From a bacterium (GTDB lineage Bacteria; Hydrogenedentota; Hydrogenedentia; Hydrogenedentiales; SLHB01): DNA of 20,020 nt. Below the pieces are notes generated by a model, which saw only the letters and a program-made list of their open reading frames with translations, had not been told where the DNA came from and searched no databases. The stretch lies in assembly GCA_024231375.1 (NCBI GenBank), contig JAAEQP010000993.1, positions 1 through 20,020 on the forward strand, written 5' to 3'. Position numbers and translations under genes: made by a program. How positions within the stretch are numbered: the first letter of the stretch is position 1; each line of letters starts with the position of its first letter. Positions 7,891-16,026 of the stretch are shown piece after piece.

Positions 7891-9000
7891 TCATGAAATG
7901 GCTGCGACTGCACACAACTCAATCTCGAACAGTAAGTTGCCCCGGCAGACGTCTTCGTTCAGATATGCGGCGGGCAGGCATACTTCGCGTTCGGCACAGT
8001 AGGCCTTGAATGCGGGCAACCCGTCGGGATGCTTGAAATACACCGTTGCGTGGCCCACGTCGCGCCATCCCATCTCACGGGATTCGAGAATGGCGTGGAC
8101 CACGTCCATGGTCAGGGCGATCTGCCCCGGCGTGTCGTCGAGAAACACGGTGTGCCCTTCGGGCGCGATACTGGCGGTACCCGAGACCGTTATCCGCCGC
8201 AGGTCGGGCGTACAGATTTCCGCGGCCCGGCTGAAGGAACTGCCGTAGTCGATGGCGGGGCATTGCAGCGGGGACGGCAGGGGAGCCGCGGTCATAGCAT
8301 CGCCCTTGGACTTCACGCCGAGAAGCCCTGTCGACAGGGCCGGGCCCTGCGGTTGCCCCGCGAAGGTGCCGCCGCCCATACCCGTACTCGCGGGCACGAG
8401 GCCGCGGAACACGTCGTGTTCACGGAAGAACACATCGCGCCGTTTGTTGAATGCGTCGTACCAGTCGAGAATGTCGCGGTTGTAGAACCAAGTGCGCACG
8501 ACGTTCTTGAAGGTCATGGACGACTGGGCCAGTCCCGCGATCATGGTGTCGAACACCGCGCCCGTCTGGTCGATGGGTGTTCCTCCGACGTCGGCGCCGG
8601 TCAACCCGCCCAGCCGGCAGTAACTTGCGTAGTCGTCTTCGAAGTGGGTGCCGACAAGGGCACCATCCACGACGATGGGTGTCACGGGCGTACCCGACAC
8701 GAGCCACACCTGGGTTCCGCGGTAGGGGCTATCATCGTCGCGCGCGTCACCGACCCAGGTGACCGGCCATTCGCATGCGCCAAAGGCCGATGTGAACGCG
8801 GACCCCGCCTGTTCGGGCGTCAGGCCAAACACGTCCTGGCACACGGGCGCGGCCCCGCTCTCGCGTACGGTTGCGGCGGCCCGGTCGAAGAGCGCCGCCG
8901 CCGATTCGCCCACCGCTGCCTTGAACGACAGGAACTGTTCCTTTATGGCGCCCCGCGACAAGGTCACTGCACACAGGCCACGATCACACACAATATCCAT
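7891..9000 (-). CDS. Two-domain RidA/YjgF-fold protein, chorismatase-like
   Basis: A 369-residue cytoplasmic protein. An in-frame ATG also exists at 9033, but only the ATG at 9000 has a well-spaced GGAG (six bases), so 9000 is preferred. The C-terminal part (about 265-365) reads as a YjgF/RidA domain: GTASIAP, GQIALTMDVVHAILESREMGWRDVGHATVYFKH and EIELCAVA. The central segment NVVRTWFYNRDIL followed by YDAFNKRRDVFF and PASTGMGG resembles the two-domain RidA-fold chorismatases (FkbO, Hyg5, XanB2), in which an inner pseudo-trimer of YjgF-like domains hydrolyses chorismate. I cannot confirm the catalytic residues, so it could equally be an imine or enamine deaminase-like protein. No shikimate or aromatic biosynthesis gene is near. 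It has no signal peptide, unlike its exported neighbours, and is separated by a long gap from the upstream gene. Confidence 0.7.
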   Translation of the reverse strand: MDIVCDRGLCAVTLSRGAIKEQFLSFKAAVGESAAALFDRAAATVRESGAAPVCQDVFGLTPEQAGSAFTSAFGACEWPVTWVGDARDDDSPYRGTQVWLVSGTPVTPIVVDGALVGTHFEDDYASYCRLGGLTGADVGGTPIDQTGAVFDTMIAGLAQSSMTFKNVVRTWFYNRDILDWYDAFNKRRDVFFREHDVFRGLVPASTGMGGGTFAGQPQGPALSTGLLGVKSKGDAMTAAPLPSPLQCPAIDYGSSFSRAAEICTPDLRRITVSGTASIAPEGHTVFLDDTPGQIALTMDVVHAILESREMGWRDVGHATVYFKHPDGLPAFKAYCAEREVCLPAAYLNEDVCRGNLLFEIELCAVAAIS

Positions 9001-9269
9001 CGGCCGCTCCGTTAGGTCTCCACTCGACTTCATCCTGGCATTCTCACTTGCTGGTTGTGTACCCGCTACTCGCCCCGGCGTTCCGGGGCCGCGGGCACAG
9101 AGGCATCCCGTAATCGACGGAGGACTACCGAAAACCGGGCCAGGCCGAACTGCCCGCGGCGAGCGGCGCCCCGCGCTTTCGTGCGCGGCGTCTCCGGATG
9201 ATGCCTGTTTCTATGCCCCACGGTCCTGCCGTGGGTCTGAACTCTTTCACGCTACGCGCGTTCCGTCTC
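9001..9269. other. Intergenic region with three strong hairpins
   Basis: This is the longest gene-free internal stretch. I see three self-complementary elements: GCCCCGG/CCGGGGC at 9072-9089 (7-bp stem, 4-nt loop), CCGCGC/GCGCGG at 9171-9188 (6-bp stem, 6-nt loop) and CCCACGG/CCGTGGG at 9217-9235 (7-bp stem, 5-nt loop). None is followed by a T-run on the minus strand. I find no convincing promoter hexamers, tRNA, riboswitch consensus or short gene. The element at 9217-9235 lies 35 bases past the YVTN/MauG stop and could help end that transcript; the one at 9072-9089 would be in the leader of the RidA-like gene. Confidence 0.5.
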
Positions 9270-11102
9270 CTACAGGGACAGGACGTACGCAGCCAAGTCG
9301 GCGAGCTGCGCGTCGGACAGGTCCGACGTGGCTCCGTGCTTGTCTTCGGTGTTGTGCTTCTTCAGCACTTCGGCGATGCTGGCCGACCGGCCGTCATGCA
9401 GGAAGGGCGCGGTCCGCCACACCTCGACTAAGGACGGCGTGTCGAACTTCCAATCCTCTTCCCGGCCCAGGCCGGTGCCCACGTTGTAGCCTTCGAGGTT
9501 GGTATAGTACGACCCGGAATGGCATACGGCGCATCCTGCATCGTCATACACTGTCTGGCCGCGCGTGGCGGATTCGCTCAGCTTGCCGTTCACGAGATAG
9601 GGGCTGGGTACGGGCTTCAGTTGCTTGAGAAACGCGTCGATGGCTTCGGCGTCTTCTTCGGGCCGCACCGCGAACTGGATGAAGCGGATACCGGCACGGA
9701 CAGCGGTCTCGGCCTGATCGCGCACGCCGGAAATCATGACGGGCGGCGTCTCGTGGGAGAGCAGCAGGCTCTTGGTGTTCTTGGGATTGCCCATCCCGTC
9801 GTTCAAGAGATCCCAGTTCAGGGCGTCGGCGCGCACGTCCGGATGGCAGCTTGCGCAGCTCTGCCAACTCTGGAAACAGAGCGACGCGTCGTTGAAGAAC
9901 ATCTCGCCTTTGCGGGCGACCGTCATCTTCTCTTCCGGTCCGAGAGGCAGCGTCTTCGCGCGGTGCACGGCGTCGGGCGCGAGTTCGACGACTCCCAATC
10001 CGCCCGTGAAGAATTCAGTCACGTAGGCGCGGCTATCGGCGACGGCGATACCGCGGGGACCGTTGCCCGCCAGCTTCAGACGGCGCCGAATGCCGACGAG
10101 GAAGGCCAGGTCGTTCGGCACGTCGTCCGGCGTCCGCGACACTTCGGTGACTTGTTCACCGGCGGCGACGCGGTTCAGTTTGTCGTGCAAGGCGGCCCGG
10201 TCGATGACGCTGAGTTCATGCGTGCCCGCGAGGGTCACGCAGACCTGGCTTCCGTCCGGGGTGCAGGCCACGGCCCAAGGATTGGCCGCGCCGTAGTCCA
10301 CGTCGTCCAACAGGACGGTGTTGACCAACTTGCCGCCCGCGACGTCGATAACCGTGAGGGCGTTGGTGTTCATCCACCCGCGTTCGAGCTGGGTCGTGGG
10401 AAGCTGGTAGCGCCCCAGGATATGGGTGGCGTAGGCGTTGGCGCCGTCGGGCGAGAGGCAAATCCCGCGGACGCCCGTGCTGCCGTTGGGCAACGCGATA
10501 TCGGCGACTACCTTGCCCGCCGCCACGTCGATAAGGGCGATGGTCGTGGCCACGTACGCGCCGTCTGATGCGCCCGACGGCAAATGGTTGCCGACCACGA
10601 GCGTCTTCTTGTCCGGCGTCAATGCCGCCGCGATGGGTTCGCGGGAGACGGCGATTCGTTTCACGACCTTGTTCGCGGCCACGTCGACCACGGCGATGTC
10701 GTTGTCGAACCGCGAGCAAACGTACACGGTGGATCCCGATCCAGCCACCGGCGCCACCGGGGTGTGGCCGGCAGGGATGGAGGCCGTCACCTTGCCCTTA
10801 GGCAAGGTCACCACGTGCAGGTGGCCCGGCTGTGCGCCGCCGGTCACATACAGGTGCGCACCATCGGCCGACAGGGCGAGTCCGCTCGGCGGTTCGGGCA
10901 CGGCGATCTGTTTGATCACTTTGCCTTTGGCAATGTCGAAAACCGCGACGCTATTGGCGGTGGCCTCGGCAATGTAGAGTGTGTTGCCGGACGGTCCGGC
11001 CACAATGGTCTCGGGTGACCGGTACGATTCCGCCGCGCCCGCGGCGGTCGCAACCACTACCAGCACAACCAGCGGAAGGGCAATTGTCCGCGTCCGTTTC
11101 AT
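9270..11102 (-). CDS. Exported YVTN beta-propeller / MauG-type di-haem peroxidase fusion
   Basis: A 610-residue exported protein. A GTG at 11120 opens the frame, but the ATG at 11102 has AAGGA eight bases upstream and begins the signal peptide (MKRTRTIALP, hydrophobic to about residue 23, cleavage after GAA). Residues about 28-380 are YVTN-type seven-bladed propeller repeats (SGNTLYIAEATANSVAVFD, TVYVCSRFDNDIAVVDV, NALTVIDVAGGKLV). Residues about 395-610 form a cytochrome c peroxidase/MauG-like di-haem domain with CASCH at 416-420 and CAVCH at 524-528, and the family segment TPSLVEVWRTAPFLHDGRSASI. Such proteins act in the periplasm and oxidise a partner protein or small molecule. It is 61 bp downstream of the long HzsA-like gene, another di-haem protein, so a shared electron-transfer role is likely. 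Fusions of this type are common in Planctomycetota. Confidence 0.92.
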   Translation of the reverse strand: MKRTRTIALPLVVLVVVATAAGAAESYRSPETIVAGPSGNTLYIAEATANSVAVFDIAKGKVIKQIAVPEPPSGLALSADGAHLYVTGGAQPGHLHVVTLPKGKVTASIPAGHTPVAPVAGSGSTVYVCSRFDNDIAVVDVAANKVVKRIAVSREPIAAALTPDKKTLVVGNHLPSGASDGAYVATTIALIDVAAGKVVADIALPNGSTGVRGICLSPDGANAYATHILGRYQLPTTQLERGWMNTNALTVIDVAGGKLVNTVLLDDVDYGAANPWAVACTPDGSQVCVTLAGTHELSVIDRAALHDKLNRVAAGEQVTEVSRTPDDVPNDLAFLVGIRRRLKLAGNGPRGIAVADSRAYVTEFFTGGLGVVELAPDAVHRAKTLPLGPEEKMTVARKGEMFFNDASLCFQSWQSCASCHPDVRADALNWDLLNDGMGNPKNTKSLLLSHETPPVMISGVRDQAETAVRAGIRFIQFAVRPEEDAEAIDAFLKQLKPVPSPYLVNGKLSESATRGQTVYDDAGCAVCHSGSYYTNLEGYNVGTGLGREEDWKFDTPSLVEVWRTAPFLHDGRSASIAEVLKKHNTEDKHGATSDLSDAQLADLAAYVLSL

Positions 11103-11163
11103 GATGAGTTCCTTACTCACACCGATTCTCCTCGTTGTTCCCGGCGGAACGCGCCGTGCGCTG

Positions 11164-14100
11164 CTACTCCGCTGCCACTACTACGCGGAACCCCACGTTG
11201 AATACTTTCTGGTAGGGGCGGTATGCGAGACGGAAGGACGACCGCGCCCGATATGGGCGGTCTCGCCACGAGCCCCCGCGGACTACTTTCATCGCGCCCG
11301 AAGATCCTCCGTTGCGCCCATCGTCCGCTGCGTAAGGGTACGGTTTATCGTCGGACAATGTCCACTCCCACACATTGCCGTGCAGATCGTGGAGACCCCA
11401 GACATTCGCCTGATACTGCCCCACAGCGACCCCGAGCCGTTCGCCGTCGTCGAACCGGGCCTCTTTCGGGAGGTAATCGTGGTAGGGATTCGGGTTCTTG
11501 ACGGGTTGCGGGTTGATGCCCGACACCGCCAACCGCGACGTCGACGCATCGGCTAAGTTCGCGTAGGGGCCGAAGTTATCGTCGTATCCGCCGAACGAGA
11601 ACGGGGTATCTGTTCCAGCCCGACACGCCCATTCCCACTGCGCCTCGGTCGGCAGAGAGCAGGCCCGTCCAGTCCGTTCGCCCAGCCACTCGCAGAACGC
11701 CATGGCTTCCTGCCACGACACTCGAATCACAGGCTGATCGGGTTCGTTGGCCGGATATCCCGGGAGGGTGTGGTCTTTGTTGCGCTGGTCGAGGTAGCGG
11801 CTATCATGGATGGGATCGAAGGCCGCATACTGCGTGTTGGTCACCTCGAACCGTCCCAGGTAGAACGGCTTATCGACCGCGACCGCCGCTACCGGCATCT
11901 CGTCCATGGCGCCGTTCGGATCGCCCATCACGAACGAACCCGCGGGCACCAACGTGAGTTCGAGGCTCACGCCATTGCCGAGATCGACGGACAGGTCCTT
12001 CTCCGCTGCGCCGTCCTGCATCGCCTTGGCCTTGTCGGCGGCAAAGGGCCATCCGGGCACCGTGGCGTTGCCGGGATTACGCTTCACCGGCGCGGGCTTC
12101 ACGAACTGGGCCGGTTCCCGCTGAATGGCGGGGATCAACTCCGGATCCTCCGGACGGTTCGCATACAGCGTCCGCATCTGCTTGCGAAGCTCGTGGAAAT
12201 TGCTCTGGATATCCCGGTGCTCGCTCCACGTTCCATGGTCCGGCACATTCAGGTCGATCCAGGTCACCAGGCGATCCCAGGCTTCCTCGTCGAGTTTCAC
12301 GCCTTTGTGGCCCTTCTGAAGCATCTGGACCAACTCGCTCACGTCCGCGTGGTACTCGTAGGGCTCGGGCACGTGGTAGTCGCTCTCGGGACCGGGCCGC
12401 CACACGTAGGGGTGCAGGGCGAGGTACGACGGGGTGAAGTTGCCCCAGCCGTTCTTCTCTTGGGCGGCGAAATTGGGCCGGCCTTCTTTGCCTCCATGAC
12501 AGCCCACGCAGAACTCGTCCAGCACGGGTTGCACGTCGCGCTTGAAGCTGAACCCGCGGGCGGGGCCGTGCCACGGCTCGATCTCGCAGGGCGTATGGCG
12601 CGAAGCAATGGTCTGCCGCAACGGGGGTCCCGTGTTCTGCTTCTCGTGGCAACCCACGCAAGACAGGACTTCGCCCGGCATGGCCGTGAACCAACTGCGC
12701 ATGACCTGGACGGCCTTGCCTTCGGCGTCGAGAGGCTGAACCGCGATAGGCATGTTGGCGGGCACGCGGAACACGGCCGATCCGTCTTCAAACACCGGTA
12801 CCGTACCGAGAATGCGGTGAACGTCCCAGCCGCCTTCCATCGCCACGTGGCGGTGGCCGCCCATCTTCGGATAAGAGTAATGGAATTCGTAGACGCGCAG
12901 TTTCTTAACGGTGCCGCGGGGCACGCCTTTCAGGCCTTGGCCTTCATACACATCGGCCAGGTAGACGACGGCGTCTTGGCGGTCCAATTGGACCTTGTCC
13001 GGTATCGCCGGCGGACGCGGCGTCGTGCGAAGCGGCACCGGTTCGAAGAGGGCATATCCCGGAGTTTCGGCGATGAGCAGCAGGTTATCGAAGGTGTCGG
13101 CCAAGTAGAGACCCCAGGGCGACCGCGAATCCGGCTGGCACGACACCAGGAAGTACTTGTCGCTCAGCGGGAAGGGATGCAGGAACCGAGGCCACGAATT
13201 GTTGACGAGTTGATCGACGATCAGAGGTTCCACGGCTTCGCCGCTGTCCGGGATGCGTTGGACGGCGCCGTCGGCCTCATGGCGGCCCTTCGCCGGGTCG
13301 AACACGACGAGCTCGCCCATGCGCGGCACGCCGTGGTGTCCCGTCACAATGCCCACAACCTTCGTGGGATGGCCCGGAATGGGGCGCGCGTAGAACAGCG
13401 AGTTGGGCCAGAAGGAGTTGCTGCCGTAATACTCCATCTGGTTGGTGCCGTCAGGGTTCATGCTGAACAGGATTCGCGTGAAATAGTGGGGCGTATCCGA
13501 GTATTCCCAGCGGGTGTACATCAGTCGGCCGTTGTTCAGAACGGTGGGACACCAGTCGTGATCCTGGTCGAAGCAGAGTTGCCGGATATTCGCGCCATCC
13601 GCGTCCATGATGCAGAGGTTCGCCACCGTGTCGCCGCCGCCGACGCACGGGATCCCCTGAACACAGCGTGTGGAGTCGAAGATAATTCGTTCGTCGGGGA
13701 GATAGCAGGCGTCGTAGTTATTCACCCACTCATGGGCGCCGGGTGTGACCTGGCGCAGGCCGGAGCCGTCGGCGTTGATTTCCCAGATCTGCCATTTGCC
13801 GTGACTGCCAGGCATGGAGAACAGCATCTTGCCGCCGTCCCAATGCAGGTCAACGTCGCCGACGAACTGGGTGCCTTCGGGCCGGTACAGGGAAGTCGCG
13901 GTCGCGCCGGGCGCGATGGGCGACAGCACGGCGATTTCATTGTCGTAGCCCATGCCGCCGACGGAGCAGTTGCCTTGCCAGTTCTGGGGCAAGCCCAGGC
14001 GGTTTGCGCTCCGTTTGACGAACAGGAGCTTGTCGAAATCGATAAGCGGATTGGCTAGCAAGGCCTCGCATCGCATGGCGTTCAGCGCCGTCACGTCTTT

Positions 14101-15174
14101 CAGAGCGCCTGCGTCGCCGCCCGCCAAGGCCTCCCGGAGGGCGGGCAGTCTGCGTTCGAAATCCTGCAGCTTCTTCAAGTACGCGTCACCGTTCTTGTAC
14201 GTATCGGGGAACGTCGCAGACAGGTCTGCGACGGCCGCTTTCAACGCGTCGAAATCGATGCGGTCAAGCTCGGCTTGGGCGTCACGAACACCACAAACGC
14301 GGGCATACAGTTCGAGCCAGCGAGGATCGTCCGCCTTGCGATTCTTCTTGACGAGGGCCTTCAGTTCTTCTTGAAACGGGAGCGTACCGGTGCCCATGCG
14401 GGCGATGACGGCGCCGATGAGGCGTTGCTCGGCATCCGCGGAATCGCCGGATTCCAGCCAGGCCGTGTGCTTGCCACCAGCGAGGTCCTGCCTGAACCAC
14501 GCCATTTCCTGGGGGAAATCCCGGTCTAGTCCGGCCCAGACGGTGTTGTTGGGGGCGCCGCCGAGAGAGAAGGCGAAGCCGTGGCCACCCGTTTGGTTGT
14601 GAATCTTCATGAGGAGGTGGTTGGCGCCCGGCTTCAGTTCGAGCATGGCGCGGGCCTGGTTGGGAGCGGCCCCGCGGGGCACGTCTTGCTCCAGGACCTT
14701 CTTGCCGTTCAGCCAGACGACGATCCCGTCGTCGCTACCGAATTGGCCTTCAATCTTCACCGGGCTCTCGACTGTCAAGGTGCGGTAGAGGTAGGTGGAC
14801 GCGCTGTTCTTTCCGGGCAGGTTGACCACCGGGCCGTCCTGCCAATCCTTGTGCTTGGCCCACAGCGGTTTGCCGGCGCTGTCCTTGGCGTTGAGCTCGA
14901 CGCCCTGTTCAGGGAACAAAGCCTCGCCGAATGCCTTGGTGGGCAAGGGCGCCGTGGCCTGCCACGGGCTCGACTTGATGGAGACCTGCTGGTGCCACGT
15001 GCGGTACCGCGCTCGCGAGGCAACCATGGTCTCCTGCCAGGTGGCACATTTCACGTAGACTTGGTCCGCGCTGACAGCGGCCTTCTCAGCCGACGCTACG
15101 CCGACGGTGCATGCCACAATGAGGACAATGCCGATCACCTTCGGCAAGTGCGCTGCAAAATGTCGGTTGAACAC
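11164..15174 (-). CDS. Exported HzsA-related di-haem protein fused to SUMF1/FGE-like domain
   Basis: A 1336-residue exported protein starting at GTG, with GGAGAGAG seven bases upstream and a signal peptide (hydrophobic residues 12-27, cleavage after ASA). Residues about 125-205 (LYRTLTVESPVKIEGQFGSD, DGIVVWLNGKKV, GANHLLMKIHN) look like a galactose-binding/PA14-type beta sandwich. Residues about 365-985 align by motif with the 785-residue HzsA-like protein of this window: TolB-like propeller repeats, RILGTVPVFEDGSAVFRVPA, and haem motifs CVGCH at 839-843 and CVGCH at 889-893. Residues about 1070-1334 are an SUMF1/FGE-sulfatase domain (LVPAGSFVMGD, EVTNTQYAAF, LPTEAQWEWACRAGT, LHDLHGNVWEW, VVRGGSW). 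The two cysteines that follow GGS in true formylglycine-generating enzymes are absent (GGSWRDRPYRARSSFR). The gene is 130 bp after the cupin gene. Confidence 0.88.
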   Translation of the reverse strand: MFNRHFAAHLPKVIGIVLIVACTVGVASAEKAAVSADQVYVKCATWQETMVASRARYRTWHQQVSIKSSPWQATAPLPTKAFGEALFPEQGVELNAKDSAGKPLWAKHKDWQDGPVVNLPGKNSASTYLYRTLTVESPVKIEGQFGSDDGIVVWLNGKKVLEQDVPRGAAPNQARAMLELKPGANHLLMKIHNQTGGHGFAFSLGGAPNNTVWAGLDRDFPQEMAWFRQDLAGGKHTAWLESGDSADAEQRLIGAVIARMGTGTLPFQEELKALVKKNRKADDPRWLELYARVCGVRDAQAELDRIDFDALKAAVADLSATFPDTYKNGDAYLKKLQDFERRLPALREALAGGDAGALKDVTALNAMRCEALLANPLIDFDKLLFVKRSANRLGLPQNWQGNCSVGGMGYDNEIAVLSPIAPGATATSLYRPEGTQFVGDVDLHWDGGKMLFSMPGSHGKWQIWEINADGSGLRQVTPGAHEWVNNYDACYLPDERIIFDSTRCVQGIPCVGGGDTVANLCIMDADGANIRQLCFDQDHDWCPTVLNNGRLMYTRWEYSDTPHYFTRILFSMNPDGTNQMEYYGSNSFWPNSLFYARPIPGHPTKVVGIVTGHHGVPRMGELVVFDPAKGRHEADGAVQRIPDSGEAVEPLIVDQLVNNSWPRFLHPFPLSDKYFLVSCQPDSRSPWGLYLADTFDNLLLIAETPGYALFEPVPLRTTPRPPAIPDKVQLDRQDAVVYLADVYEGQGLKGVPRGTVKKLRVYEFHYSYPKMGGHRHVAMEGGWDVHRILGTVPVFEDGSAVFRVPANMPIAVQPLDAEGKAVQVMRSWFTAMPGEVLSCVGCHEKQNTGPPLRQTIASRHTPCEIEPWHGPARGFSFKRDVQPVLDEFCVGCHGGKEGRPNFAAQEKNGWGNFTPSYLALHPYVWRPGPESDYHVPEPYEYHADVSELVQMLQKGHKGVKLDEEAWDRLVTWIDLNVPDHGTWSEHRDIQSNFHELRKQMRTLYANRPEDPELIPAIQREPAQFVKPAPVKRNPGNATVPGWPFAADKAKAMQDGAAEKDLSVDLGNGVSLELTLVPAGSFVMGDPNGAMDEMPVAAVAVDKPFYLGRFEVTNTQYAAFDPIHDSRYLDQRNKDHTLPGYPANEPDQPVIRVSWQEAMAFCEWLGERTGRACSLPTEAQWEWACRAGTDTPFSFGGYDDNFGPYANLADASTSRLAVSGINPQPVKNPNPYHDYLPKEARFDDGERLGVAVGQYQANVWGLHDLHGNVWEWTLSDDKPYPYAADDGRNGGSSGAMKVVRGGSWRDRPYRARSSFRLAYRPYQKVFNVGFRVVVAAE

Positions 15175-15197
15175 GTTCTCTCTCCGCCTCTGTTTCC

Positions 15198-15212
15198 GGC
15201 CCCCGTGGGGCC
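15198..15212. repeat. 6-bp hairpin upstream of the long HzsA-like gene
   Basis: GGCCCC and GGGGCC flank a three-base loop, 24 bases before the GTG start. On the minus strand it would lie in the leader just above the ribosome binding site. No function is assigned. Confidence 0.35.
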
Positions 15213-15232
15213 CTTCTGCTCAGCCCTGAGGC

Positions 15233-15259
15233 GCCTGCCCGGCACATCGCCGAGCAGGC
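15233..15259. repeat. Long bulged hairpin in the cupin-HzsA gap
   Basis: GCCTGC pairs with GCAGGC, and inside it CGGC pairs with GCCG around a five-base loop; one C-A mismatch separates the two stems. It occupies the centre of the 130-bp gap. It could be part of a leader structure or a weak attenuator; no T-run follows on the minus strand. Confidence 0.45.
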
Positions 15260-15277
15260 ACACCCTCAAGATCTCGC

Positions 15278-15295
15278 GAGACGCGCTCGCGTCTC
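15278..15295 (-). terminator. Possible terminator-like hairpin after the cupin gene
   Basis: GAGACGCG and CGCGTCTC form an 8-bp perfect inverted repeat with a two-base centre, beginning ten bases after the cupin stop codon (minus strand). A second palindrome, TCTCGCGAGA at 15272-15281, overlaps its end. The stem strength and position suit transcription termination of the dha operon, but the U-tract is missing, so the call is weak. Confidence 0.35.
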
Positions 15296-15304
15296 AATCG
15301 ATGA

Positions 15305-15979
15305 CTAAAACACCACCTTCGGATGGCTGAAGCGCAGGCCGTCACCGTCGTGATAGGTGGCATACTCGGTGACGATGGCGCCTTCGGGCCCCGCCAGCAT
15401 GTAGTGCCACTGCTCAGCGCCCGCCAGGTAGTTGGTCTCGCCCGGCATCAGCTTCACGGCCGTTCGGGAATTGGCGTACTCCGTGTGACTTGCCGGAATC
15501 CGCGCTTCGTCTTCCTCGGATCCTTTGCCTTCACTGTAGGTGTAGATGTGGCCGTGCCGCACGTGCCAGCCTTCCATCTTGGGGCCAGCCGCCTCGGTGC
15601 GCACGTGTTTGTGCTCGGGGATCATCTGTCCCGGCAGCAAGAAGATCTCGTGGCCGAAATAGTTGTCCTCGAGCCGGTTCATCCAGAAGATGCCCGCCAT
15701 GCCGATTTCGCGGTAGCACCCTACGCCGAAGTCGGCCACCCAGAACTCGTCCGACCGCAGCCGGTCGGGGATGGGGTACCCGTGATGCTCCATCATCTCG
15801 TAGTAGGCCTGCTTGGCCACGTCGGCATCGAACGTACCATCCGCCTTGTAGAAGTGTTCGTTGTCGTATCGTTTCAAGGTCTTCTTCTCCGCTGCTTGGG
15901 CAGTCTGGCCTAACGATGTTGAGACCGCGGCTCCGGCCAGCATGCCTCCGAGCATTCCACGTCTGGTGATGTTACTCAT
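15305..15979 (-). CDS. Tat-exported cupin, D-lyxose isomerase-like
   Basis: A 224-residue protein. The frame is open further upstream, but the ATG at 15979 gives a Tat-like signal (SNITRRGMLGGMLAGAAVS, cleavage after QAA near residue 30) and has AAGGA eight bases upstream. The mature part is a cupin with likely metal ligands His123 and His125 (EHKH), Glu136 (KMEGWH) and His192 (EQWHY), and with PGETNYLAGAEQWHY followed by VTEYATYHDGDG, which recall the D-lyxose ketol-isomerase family (about 227 residues, manganese-dependent). True sugar isomerases of that family are cytoplasmic, so an exported version is unusual and the reaction may differ. It is 47 bp after the aldolase gene and probably the last gene of the dha operon. 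Whether it supplies a ketose to DhaKL is speculation. Confidence 0.7.
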   Translation of the reverse strand: MSNITRRGMLGGMLAGAAVSTSLGQTAQAAEKKTLKRYDNEHFYKADGTFDADVAKQAYYEMMEHHGYPIPDRLRSDEFWVADFGVGCYREIGMAGIFWMNRLEDNYFGHEIFLLPGQMIPEHKHVRTEAAGPKMEGWHVRHGHIYTYSEGKGSEEDEARIPASHTEYANSRTAVKLMPGETNYLAGAEQWHYMLAGPEGAIVTEYATYHDGDGLRFSHPKVVF

Positions 15980-16026
15980 CCTCACGTTCCTTTCCATGCG
16001 CGGCCGGGCCACGCATCGACATGTGC

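Noticed and set aside
11770..14058. A 762-codon open frame on the plus strand
   Set aside because: It lies wholly opposite the HzsA/FGE fusion gene, which has a signal peptide, haem motifs and known domains. The plus-strand product shows no recognisable motif; long antisense frames are expected in GC-rich coding DNA.
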